A stretch of 64,000 nucleotides of DNA from Lycorma delicatula (lineage: Eukaryota; Arthropoda; Insecta; Hemiptera; Fulgoridae): contig NC_134461.1 in the NCBI RefSeq assembly GCF_047948215.1, forward strand, positions 85,246,245-85,310,244, read 5' to 3'. How positions within the stretch are numbered: the stretch's first letter is position 1; each line of letters begins with the position of its first letter. This document shows, piece after piece, positions 1 to 11,800 of the stretch. The notes under the pieces are model-generated. The model worked only from the letters and a program-made list of their open reading frames with translations. It made no database searches and had not been told where the DNA came from. A program made the position numbers and the translations under genes.

Positions 1-1060
1 TTCAAACTTTGCATTACTTATTAATGTCACAGCTGTACCTGAAAATTTTAACTATAATTTTTTTTTAAATAAAGGAGCCCAGACAGATTCAATTTATAAT
101 ACAAAGTTTTGAATTTTAGTAACAGTCATTTCCAAGATGCTTTCTAAGACTTAATTTCAAAAGGATTAACCTTCAGGGATAAGAACTTGCAAAGAGTAAT
201 TGCTCGCTAAATTCTAAACTAGTCATTTATAACAAAGAATAGCATTGACGCACGTTATCCAATGTATATCTTCTTTTTTCCCTCACTGTAATTTTCAGAA
301 ATTTACATTATAACTAATAGTATAGAGAATAGAGCATGAATAATTTGAAGTGTATTCTATTGTATAGTAGAAAAGATGTTTGGTTACTGTTAGGAGATGC
401 AACTACCAACTAAGGTTGCCATTACTAATTCATTACTCAATGACTGACTCTTGTAATAGCATGAGATCAAATAGAAGTAGAATAATACTTTGATTCCAAA
501 AAGCAACCTACACGTAACTAAGGCAGGCCTTTAGGAAGAGGAACAAAACTAATCCCTTTCATTCTTATTTCCCCTCTTCCAGTCACCCAACTCAAAACAA
601 TGTTATGAGCTGATATTCCTGCCTTCTCAAAATAACTACAAAACATATATTTGGGATCTTTATCACTTTAAATTTTTGATTTAAGATTTAAAAAAAAAAT
701 ACTATATTGACATAAAAAGAAATTTAAAAATACAAAAACAACAAATATGTAAATTGTATTTATTTTATATTATTAGGTAAAAAAAATCTTTCAAATTGGG
801 AAATATTAAAAAATATATACATATACAAAGCTTACAAAAAACTTCAGCATGCTGAATGGCATCATTTCTTCTTGTCAAATGAGAAAATTTATTTTATAAA
901 ATACAGATGACATGTACAGAGACAAATGACTCAACATATGTCATCTGCCTATATATATATATATTAATATTCCTACAGCAAGCGGTAGGAGTCTTATATT
1001 GCTTAAACTATTGATGCCGGTTGAACAAAGCAACGGCATCAAAGAACTCCCACACGGTCA

Positions 1061-1087
<27 letters not shown>
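1..1087. other. AT-rich non-coding DNA (Cdc37 downstream intron)
   Basis: No coding exon could be supported here on either strand. The stretch lies inside the Cdc37 gene, beyond its last visible exon, so it is presumed intronic. It contains short A runs and a small (TA)n block near 950-965. At 1-45 the minus strand shows a splice-acceptor-like string, but the reading frame behind it closes quickly and does not resemble the next part of Cdc37. Confidence 0.5.
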
Positions 1088-1093
<6 letters not shown>

Positions 1094-2417
1094 GGGTGTT
1101 TCATAATGTTCTTCGGAATTTCAAAAATTCATTAACAAAAAACTATTTCACTCATAAGAATAAAACAAGTACTGTAAGAAAGAGTACTTCAAATAGTTTT
1201 TCTCACATATACTAGGCAGTTAGTAAACCATTTGCTCTCTAGGCATCGACAGTAGAGAAAATGGCTGCCATGGGAAGTAAGAAGTTGTTTTGTGTGTTAG
1301 AATTTCACTTAAAGTCAGTAATTTCTGTGCAACGTGCGTTTTGGTTGAAATTTCATAAGGAGCCACCAAGTGACAATTCAATTTGTGCATGGTATAAACA
1401 ATTCAGTGAAACTGGTTGCTTGTGCAAGTGAAAATCAACTGGTTGTCCATCAACCTCAGAAGTCAATGTCGAACGTGTGCGTTCAAGTTTCATTCGCAGC
1501 CCGTCAAAATCAACTGCGGCTGCAGGCAGAGAATTAGGAATTCCGAAAACAACTGTGTGGAGAGTTCTCCGTAAACATTTAATATGCAAACCGTACCATC
1601 TTCAATTAATCAAGCGTCTTTCTGGAGATAAAACACGTAGACTCGATTTTTGTTTACAGTTACAGGAAAAGCTGTTGTTAGATGAAGATTTTCTAAACAA
1701 GATAAATTTCGGCGATGAAGCTACTTTCCATATTAGCGGCAAAGTAAACCATCATAACGTGCGAGTTTGAGGAACTGAAAACCCACAACCCACACGCTGG
1801 AACACATTCAGGATTCTCCAAAAGTAAAAGTTTTTTGTACAATCTCTCGTGAGGCAGTGTATGGGCCGTTCTTTTTTATGTTAATGACAGTAGCCGCCAG
1901 TATGATATACCTGGATATGTTACAATTATGGCTTATATCTCAGCTACTCAATGACTTCATTTTCCATCAAGATGGTTGTCCTGCCCATTTTCATAACGAG
2001 GTTCAACAGTACCTTAACACAACATTACCTCGGCGCTGGATAGGACATGTGTCTGAAGAAGACCAACACATTATGCTGTGGCCACCAAGATCACCAGACC
2101 TCATGCCATGTGATTTCTTTCTCTAGGGTTACATGAAAGATAACGTGTTTATCCCACCATTGCCACACGATATCACTGAGCTAAAGGATCGAATAATCAA
2201 TGCAATCAACTCTATCGAAAATAACGAGTTTGGCAAGAACACACATCAACACTTTTGTGTTGATGTATGCTGTGTCACCAGAGCACATATTGAAAATTTA
2301 TAGATTTTAACAAAAACTGTTTGAGTCCCTGCATCACCTCTTACAACTTTCATTTAGGTAAGTGAAATACTTTTTTGTACTGAATTTTTGTAACTCCTAA
2401 GAACATTATGAAATGCC

Positions 2418-2424
<7 letters not shown>
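1088..2424 (+). mobile_element. Mariner/Tc1-superfamily DNA transposon, complete but dead copy
   Basis: The two ends are long imperfect terminal inverted repeats, about 50 bp each. The left end begins ACACAGGGTGTTTCATAATG; the reverse complement of the right end begins ACACAGGGCATTTCATAATG, and similarity continues through the AAAAATTC and ACTATTTCACT blocks. The element is about 1.33 kb and sits between (TA)n blocks, which fits TA target-site choice, although the exact duplicated TA cannot be assigned within the microsatellite. It encodes a decayed transposase on the plus strand and lies in the intron downstream of visible Cdc37 exon 5. Confidence 0.85.
1261..2303 (+). pseudogene. Mariner-type transposase, broken by stops and a frameshift
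   Basis: The reading frame starts at an ATG at 1261. The N-terminal part resembles the helix-turn-helix region common in insect mariner-like transposases (a VQRAF..KF segment, then KQFSETG). The middle holds the first catalytic region (NFGDEATFHISG) and the C-terminal part holds HQDGCPAHFHNEV and WPPRSPDLMPCDFFL, the usual second and third acidic-residue regions of DDE/D transposases. In-frame stops lie at 1429 (TGA), 1768 (TGA where a Trp is expected) and 2124 (TAG where a Trp is expected), and the frame shifts between about 1770 and 1857. No functional protein can be made; this is a relic inside the inverted repeats. Confidence 0.85.

Positions 2425-2470
<46 letters not shown>
2422..2470. 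repeat. (TA)n microsatellite
   Basis: An uninterrupted run of TA dinucleotides directly abuts the right terminal repeat of the mariner copy. A shorter TA/CA run lies at the left end (about 1061-1091). Together they suggest that the transposon jumped into a pre-existing TA tract. Confidence 0.9.
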
Positions 2471-2473
<3 letters not shown>

Positions 2474-2708
2474 CATTGGATTAACTACATGCTTTTGATA
2501 TTTAGAAATGTTAATGATCACAGAACAGCGGCGACTGATAATATTCAAAAACTTTGCTATAAACAACATTTACAAACTTATTTACAAATATAAGTTATAC
2601 AACATCCAAAAGTTTTACAGCTAATATTCTTTACCTGATAAGAAAATAACAAACAGCGACTTGTAAGTTAAACTAAAAAATAATCTGATAAGAATAACAG
2701 ATCCTTAC

Positions 2709-2824
2709 TTAGAAAAAAATGAACCAACACAAGCTCTAGGATCAACATCCAACTGTTTGGATAACTCCAATATGTACTGCATACAAATACACTGATGGGC
2801 AACATGATGTGATAATTCTTTTTT
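2709..2824 (-). CDS. Cdc37: Cdc37 exon 5 (last exon inside the window)
   Basis: Acceptor TTGCAG, then [11 protein letters not shown] and [20 protein letters not shown], matching the first helices of the Hsp90-binding middle domain. Ends in phase 2 at a GTAAGG donor after FFS. No continuation exon could be found between here and base 1. Confidence 0.93.
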
Positions 2825-5800
2825 CTGCAATTGAACAAACAAAAAAATTAATCTTCCTAAAAAATATAAACAAACCAAACACACAGACTATTATGGATTC
2901 ATGGATTTACAATACTTCACACATATTAAATAACATACAAAAGGCACCAGGAAAGTTTTGCAATTATGATTTTATTTTTTATAATTTTTCAAAATAATTT
3001 CCATATCCTTCATCCTTTGAAAACAGCTTCAATACAACCCTGCCATATTTCATTAGAGATCTGGGCATACTCATCATTCCAAACTCAGATGGTCATATCG
3101 CTGGTAAAATACCTACCTTTCAGCAGTCTGTTCTGCACCTGGGGGAACAGCACAGAGTCACATGGAGCAGAATCAGGTTGTAGGGAGGGTGCTCTTAACA
3201 GTTTTATTCCATTTCTGGCCAAATACTAGGAGCAAACTTTGGATCATGGTAAAGAAACCATGTGTCCATCCTTGAGTTTGACAGCAGCTTCTTTACAGCT
3301 TCAACTAGGCAGGCATTCTTTGGTATATCACTACCTTACAACTGTCTTCTGGATTTCCAACACAACTCGCTCTAAAACTCCCTCAGATTAAAAAATTCAG
3401 CCACCAAATTCTCACTGATCTGGATTTTTGAACAGCCATGGAAGTCTTTTCTCCTAACACTTTCAAACATCTTTAGCATTTCATAACACCATGAAATACA
3501 ACATGTCATCTGATCATCAGTCAAGTTATGAAGCACCCAAATGGTACAAAGCTTTCTAACTTGAAGGTGATCTCGCAGAATAGCACAAACTGCTGATGCA
3601 TTATGTCCAAGGACAGCTCTGCTTGGTAACAGGTCATACGCCTATCTGGCTCAAGCATTTTTTGTCTTGCAGCAATGTTTCCCTCAGTCACAGACAAAGA
3701 CAGTCAACCTGACCTTGGAGCATTCTTGAGGCCAAAATTTCTTTTAAATTCTCAGTACCACTTAAATATTGTTGTAAAATGAGGACAAACCTCTCAAAGC
3801 ACAGGAATCATTTCCTCTGATCAACACTTAACCATGTACGAAACTGTAGCACAAATTTGCCCAGTAATCAGTTTTTCACCACAACAATATCACTACCTTT
3901 TTTTATAACAATAGCTAAAAAGCAAATAAAATTGACAATGATTAAAGCAGCTACAGTATATGTGAGTCCTGTCTAAACAAGCGCTAACTTAAAACCACCG
4001 GTAATGATCCATTCCACTTTAATGCAAAACTTTCCTAGTGCCCTTTCTATATAACAAATCAAATATAATGTACAGAACTATTATAAATCAAATGACCGGC
4101 TGACTAATAAATGGACTTTCATCCAATGAATGGATTCAAAAGTCAGAAAATAAGCAATCATAAAAGCTGGATTTGATATTTTTCATTATCAGATTTATGA
4201 AATTTAGATGACAACACCAAAAATGATAAAAAGTGATTACAGAATAGAGCAGACAATCCATTTTACGTTAAGCATAAAGTGTGAGTTACCAGTCATCGGA
4301 CAGTATTTGCAATGTGAAAGTGGGACAGTGATTTACAATTTCATCACTTAGCTTATGCCTTCCACAAATCACAAGGACTATTGAAAATTAGTATCTTAGT
4401 TAATTTAGCAATTACTTTTGATAAATAATATGATTACCACTGCAATGTAGGGAAGATAGTACAAAATACAATACTAGCTTTAATAATAATGCACAGCTAT
4501 AATAATCATTTAATGCTAAAAGCAAAGTTCATTGTTCTAAATATTGATGGTAATAGCATCCTACACTACTCTAGAATAAAAACAACAGCATACCAAAATA
4601 GCTCATTCTGAATAAAGAATAAATTTAAGGAAACTATCTTAAATTCTTTTTATTTGACACTACAGCTCTTGATGATCTTCCACCAAGATGCATTATCTTC
4701 AAGCCAAAATTCAACCAAAACTCTTCAGTCCTTATTCCCATTATTTAAATCTCACATACACCACCTCTTATCTTTGTTAAATATTTTTACTTCTTTAATA
4801 ACATTTCCATCCACATTCTTTATGCCAGTCTTTCAATATTTTCTCCCATTATTAAATCTTCCAGTTTCTTTTTTTGAACTAAATTCACCCCTTTTCAAAT
4901 TTGATAAAAAACCTTTTTTAACATCTTCCATTCAAAAAGTTTAAGATTATTTTCTGAATGAAATGCCCCATACAAACATGTAATGACAATTATAAACAAG
5001 CATATTTTTCATCTCAAAAATAAAAGCAAATTAATTTTATTTTTACTTCCTTGAATGAAGTAAAGGATGTAAGTATTGTGATTACAAAAAATTTTGGTTT
5101 TCAGATTTCAACAGAAATATCCATTTTGACTATCCCTGAATCAATTTTGACTAGTTTCAGCATGTCTGTATGTACATATGTATCTCTCATAACTCGAAAA
5201 CTATTAGCCATAGGATGTCGAAATTTTGGATTTAGGACTGCTGTAACATCTAGCTGTGCACCTCCCTTTTTGACTGTAATCGACTGAACCAAAAGTGTCC
5301 AAGAAAGCCCAAAATCCAAATTTGGATTTGGTCTTTTTCTTAACTGCAGTAATAAGCCCTCATTGAGAGTATTTCAATGATATATCGTAAGTGATACTTA
5401 TTTCCATTGGTTCCAGAATTATAGCCAAACAAAATTTTAACTAATGAAATATTTGGATCTTACAAGGGGAAGGAACATTGCTTCAAATCAGACTTCATCT
5501 CCTTTTTTTAACTTTTTTTTAAATTTAAATACATTGATTTATTAATAATTATTAACCTCCGATTGTAAAAAAACTTTTACAATAATAATTCAATAATAAA
5601 AATTTTTTTAAATTTGAAAAATATAAAAATTTTATGTACTTTTCATTTAAAAAAAATATGTATATGTAATTTAACAGGCATACAAGGGAGTAATGTGGTG
5701 TCCACATCAGATTTTTCTATTACATTTATGCCCTGATTTTGTAAATTCTTTATGTTTTTTAATCTCGAACAATAAATTTGCATGGCTCTGGCGATTCCTG

Positions 5801-8800
5801 AAGATATACCTTAATTTTAATATTGTTTTAATTTATAGCAAGACTGACTTTTCTCTCTTCTTTTACCACATTTAATTCCTAACAGCAATTGTAGCATTAC
5901 AACAAAAATAATTTTTGAATTGTTGCCTTTTAACACTATAAATGCTACTGCCTTTAGTAAAACTGTAACAATACAAAAAGCAGGTAAAGCTGCCTTACGA
6001 AGATGAGTTGCTTCAAAGCAATGCATGAATGCATTGTTTTGTAATCATGGAAAAATCCAAGTCATCACATCCCTTATCTGAGAGCATATCGATTGCTCCT
6101 ATGACACAACATAACCCCCCCCCCTTTTTTACACAACATATCAATAATGTATATACTGTGTATGGTAATAAAGAATGAAAATACATTTATATCTGATAAA
6201 ATTAAAATCCCTGGAAAATAAATTCCCTGTTTTTTAAATTTCTTAAAAGTCCTTATATTTAAAAAAATATCATCATAAGTAGACTTATAAAACATTCAAA
6301 CCTAAAATTAGTATTTCTAAATACTAATATAAATACACACAAAGATGAAGTACAAAAAAAAAAATTATAGATATATCATACCTCTTCCATTTCCAAATTA
6401 ATACACCATATAACAAGGTAATTAGCTGTATCTTCACATACAAGCTGTGGGTTTTCTTGCAAGAAACGTTTGCTATCTTCATATTTTCTTAACATTCCAT
6501 ACTTCTTTAAAAATTTTTCATTTTCTTTTATAAATTCTTTCATTCTTCTCTCCCTTTCTTCATCAGTTAAATTCTCTTCCTTCCTTTGAGTTCTCTTGTT
6601 CACAACAGTCTTTGTAAACCCTGGTTTACTGATAGTATCAACATTCCATGGTGTTATCTGGAAGCAATTATAAATAGCAATTGTTCTGTTAATAGCAATT
6701 ATGTAACCTTAATCTTTACAACAAAATTATCAATAGTACATATTTTCAAAAAACAATAACTTAACCATCAAACACAGTAACAGAAAACCCTAAAAAAAAA
6801 ACTAAATGAATGAATTCCAGTAATGACAGTGTAGTTGTTACAAATGTTATGGTTGTTAAGAGTTTATGTTCTCTAAATTTTTAAGTTTTTATTTTTTGTT
6901 GATGTAATTATACAATTATGTACCAACTGATGATGCAAGATCCCGTGAAAGTTGACTACTGTTATTAGGTTTTTCTTTTAATGTTTGGTGATTAAGTTGT
7001 AGTTTTTTTTTAATTTAATTAGCGCAGTGGTCAATATGTTGATGAATTATTTGATTTTAAAAAAGTTTTATATATGTATATAAAAGATTGTATTTTTTAT
7101 AGTCAAAAACCATCTTGAATAACCCAAGTTGTACTTGGGTTATTATGTTAATTACAAAGTAAATGAAATGACACACCTTATTTTTCTTTTCTTTATTCCA
7201 ATAGTATTTTCATGGGATCCCGCATCATCAGTTGTTATAAAAATTATAAAATTATATATAATACATTATATAAAATACATTATATAAAATTATAATACAT
7301 TATATAAATACATTATATAAATATAATACATTATATAAAATTACATATCAAACAATTTTTTTTTTTTAAATTAAAAGATTAAAATATTAAAATTAAAATT
7401 ACTATCATATATATAAACCATGAAGTCAATTAAATAAAATAATTACATACATTTAAATGTGAAGTCAATTAAGAATTAAAAATAATAATAATATAATATG
7501 AATAATCTTTATATAATTATTTTATTTTTAAAGTTAATTTTACAGATTATTCACCATAACATTAACCTATACTGAAAACAATTATACATACGTTAGACAT
7601 AAATTATCTTAAGCAAATTATACGTAAATCTTAAAAAAAATTTTTTTAATTAAATACAGTAATCAACCAACATTAATAGGATTGAGATGTCTGATTATCA
7701 ATATGAGCTATCTATGAAATGGTGTGAGGTTGTCAGGTACACTTTCAAATAAGCAGAAAATAATTATATAAGACATTGTTAAATGTTTAATTAACAATAA
7801 TTTTACATTTTTTTGATAAAAAAATTGTCAGTAAAAATCAATAAATAAAATATTGCATTTAAACATTCTGATAAAGCAAGTTGTTAATTTTATTTATTTT
7901 TATAAAATATTTTAAATTAGTTAAAACTACTACTTGTAAAGTAACTTTAATATGTATCCAAGAACCTGTAACTCTACATTTGTATCTTCAAGCAATTTGT
8001 TTATAATGAATAGCTATTACACTTATACAAGCAATCCAAACCTGCCATTACAGTAAATGTAATTTAATTTACAATTACCACAACCCACATTTAATTTCAA
8101 ACTGAGTAGACTTTTTAGCAAAAAAGGATTCGCTTTGTATTTATAACAGAATACCTGCTATCTTAATTAGGCAAGATTACCTTCCTTCCTTGCTAACTAT
8201 TATATACAAGCAGTAACAACAAAAATTAAAACTAATGTTTTAAACAAAAGAAAATAAATAGTAGATATAATAAAAATACAATTAATCATTTTTGTTACCT
8301 TTTCTTTTAGTTTCAAATTGTCTTCTTTCTTTTTCAGATTTGTAGCTTCTAACTCCAAATCTGCTAATGACTTTCGTAGTTCACAGACATCTCCTCCCTG
8401 TTTCTCAGCTTCTAATATCAACTTCTGGGTTGCTTCCAACTTCTTCCTGTTTCTAAAGCAGCCAAACTCATTTATTTAATCACAACCAACTTCATTCATT
8501 AGATTTCGTACTAATTTTATTTTATTAAAACCATTTATTTTTATTTTTTTAAATTTAAATGATCACATTATTTTGAGGTACCTTTATAACATCTTAATAA
8601 AAATCAAAGTAATCAAAACACATGTTTTCCAACATTTTTGTTTTACATGATGAGAAAGGTAATGGCTTTAGGCAACTTAATTGTTGCTGTTGAAAACATT
8701 AAGATAATGAAAAAATACCTGCAAAGTTACTAAATTTATTATTATTTCCATCTCTACATGGAGACATAATAATTTGCATAAGAATGCACAAAAGTATTAT

Positions 8801-11800
8801 CCAAAAATTAGAAATTCTCTAAATATTTAAAAAAGATATATCTATTTTTCTTATTCATCTCCTCTTTTCATCAAGACTATAAGATCCAATTTTATAATTT
8901 TAAATTGAATCACTTTTGGTATAGATGCAAGACGGAATTATTAAATAATATGTTATACAAAATTTTTAAGTAATTAATTTTTTTATCGTAAAGTATAAAT
9001 TTGTATTTTGCAAAAACAAATTATACAAAAAAAAAGGGAAATTTTTAACATAAAAGTTTATTTGACCTATATTTAAACTTAAAATTTTAAACACTAAACA
9101 GTTAACCAGAATTCATTTATTTATAAGTGTAAATCACAAAAAGAATTCATAATATCATTAAATTATTAATAATGGTGCAACTGCAATCAATAAAATTCAA
9201 AAATAAATGTAATCTGTAAAAGAAAGGAATAATGTATTTACACATTACATCCCATAACCATATGGTTTTGACATTGAACTCTGAGTAGTATGCGTGCATG
9301 TGTGCGTGTGCATCACACAAACAAGCAATCACAGTGAGATTGAAGGAAGATTATTTTCACCCTTATAATGCTGATAATGATTGCATATTTCTTGTTAATT
9401 ACTTTCAAAGTATACAGTATTTCTACAACAGCAATACTGGCAAATAAACTTTTTCATAAAAATATATAGTTCAGAAACAGAAACAGCAATAATATTCTTT
9501 CAATAAAGTTAACCGATTACTGATAATCAGTGTTAAAAATTTAACCTAACTGCAAACATTTTTTCTAACCAAACAAGCTTTTTTTGTGTTAAAACTTCAT
9601 GTATCCTATGTCAAGTCAATCAAGTAAATTCCTATGATTACATGAAAAATGTTTATATGAACTTTAGCTAATTTGTTTCTTCTTATCTGAATCAAGGTTT
9701 ATTTGTTTAGGTTGTTTGTTGTTATTTCTTTGAGGTATTTAAATTGGGTAACTACTTTTTAATTTTATTGCCTTATATGTTTACTTCTTTTAATAGTGTT
9801 GGTTTTTGGGACATAATTTCAATCTTTTTGAATGATATTTTGAAGCCAATTTTATTTGCAATGTTTTGAAGTTCTAATATCTGTGTTTTAGCTTCATCGA
9901 TGTTGTTTGCAGTGCCAAGTCGTTGGCAAAACAAAGACAATTTGTTTTGTTTTTTTGGCCTATTTTTACTTTTGGGGGGCATTTTTTGAGCCATTCCCTT
10001 ATTACCAATTCTAGAACACAGTTGAATAATAGCAGTGAAAGCCGATCGGCGCAGTCCTCTTTTCATCACAAATGGTTTGGAGAGCTCACCTTGAATTTTA
10101 CCAACTTGGTGTTGTGAGGATCAGTTTTATCATGTTTATTAATTTTGTATGTAGTCCGATGTGTCTTAAAATTTACGTGGGATATATATCGTTAATTTTT
10201 TTAATGCAAATTACTTCAAAATTAAATCCTTCACAAATTTATAGAAGATTTTTTTTTAATTTTCCTGCATTTTTTTCACAAAAAAATGAAGTTAGAGTTT
10301 TGTATTATTTTTTATAATATTTCAAATAATTTAACAAAAAAATATTCAATGTGAGATATAATTTATATCTCATAAAATGAGATATTTGGTTAACATAAAA
10401 TTGCTTACCAATTTTTTAAAATTCATTACATAAATTTTACCCTATAAATTGCTTCACTTAAATTCATAGTTTTAATTTTGTAATTAAAAAATACAAAACA
10501 CTTCTGATTGGCTGAAACTTTAGTCATATCAAGATCCATATTTACACAAATTTGAGAAAAAAAGGTATATTTTAATCAGAAAAATACTACAGTAGAGTTT
10601 AGCAGGAACATTCAGTAAAATGAAAATGACATATTATGCTTCTAACTTTTAGAATTTTTAAGAAGAATTGAACCAACCTGAGTCAAACACAAAACTGCTA
10701 TTGTTATAATTGCATTATTGCATAGCCACTATTTTTAAAAACTTCAAAGCCAACTCCATAAAACAGTCCCTGTGATTTTGTCAAAGTTAAATAAAATCGT
10801 ATAGGTGGATTACTTATAAAAGTAATATATTAGTGAGCCAAGTTTACAACAAGTTTATTACTTTTGTAAGTAATCCAAGCTATATAACAAAGCATGCTTC
10901 ATCATTACAAAGAAAATCTGAATTGATGCTTTCTTTGTTCACACCCTACACTCTTACAAAATATTAAATATTTTGTAAGCATATAAAAAAATACATCAAT
11001 AAATTCACTCATATCAACAATTATCAACTGCTGGCCATTAACTATAGGAAGTTTACAATGCTTTTCTAAAAGTATACAGTTCCTCTTCTTCACTACAGAA
11101 TAAATATATGCTTTTACTAATCTCATAGGGATTATACAAATGTAAGAGTTGTTATAAATTTGATTTAGCTCTATTTCTTTATTATATAAAATACTATTAG
11201 CACTTGCAAGTAATCTTTACAAACTTATTAAAAAATAATTATTCCTTAAATTTTCTTCATAGAATCTGACAAGAAGTTCAGATGACTTTGATTAAATTTT
11301 TATACATTTGTCGATTCATGTAGTTAGACATTTATACACAATGTTAGCACTTCAGACAGTAAGTCACACATTTAGAATTTTGCAAAGCTGTTGTTTGGTA
11401 TACTTGAATATGTGATCATCAACAGATGCAAGTAACAATTTTAAACTTTACAGCAATTAAAAAGAAATAACACAAGATACATTAACTTATCCAAGCTGTC
11501 ATCTTCTTCAACCTAGCATTTGTTTAATATACATTTTTTTTTTTACTGTGGCACTGTTTTAGAATCTTTCTAACAATGAAGTACCAGTAAGTAAATAATC
11601 TGATTCAGTGAAACAGATAATGAGGGTGTGAATTTTTGAAGAGAATAAATATGGGATAAAAATATTAAAGACAAATTCGTTTTGTGAACAGAATCATGTT
11701 CAACAGTGATTCATATTTAATCTGGTGTTTCAAAACACTGTATAAAAAAAAAAGAAGAATTATCAACATTAATCTAAAAGAATCCTATACAAGTGTGGAT

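Larger units (their letters stand above)
6915..7240. mobile_element. Short element remnant bounded by inverted hammerhead-like motifs
   Basis: Two copies of a core of about 35 nt sit in opposite orientation: plus strand from 6925 (CAACTGATGATGCAAGATCC) and minus strand from 7233 (CAACTGATGATGCGGGATCC), each followed by a GAAA block. The roughly 300 bp between them is AT-rich, without a reverse transcriptase, and holds a perfect 12-bp-arm palindrome at 7118-7144. Hammerhead ribozymes are known in Penelope-like retroelements and retrozymes, so this may be a truncated or rearranged terminal region. That is an inference; no GIY-YIG or RT domain is visible. Confidence 0.45.

Noticed and set aside
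1..45. Minus-strand acceptor-like TTTTCAG followed by GTACAGCTGTG, possible next Cdc37 exon
   Set aside because: In the phase required by exon 5 the frame reads KYSCDINK and hits a stop within about eight codons, unlike the expected Cdc37 continuation.
5101..5319. 72-residue minus-strand open frame as a small gene
   Set aside because: Coincides with a probable interspersed repeat, open on both strands, without a recognised domain.
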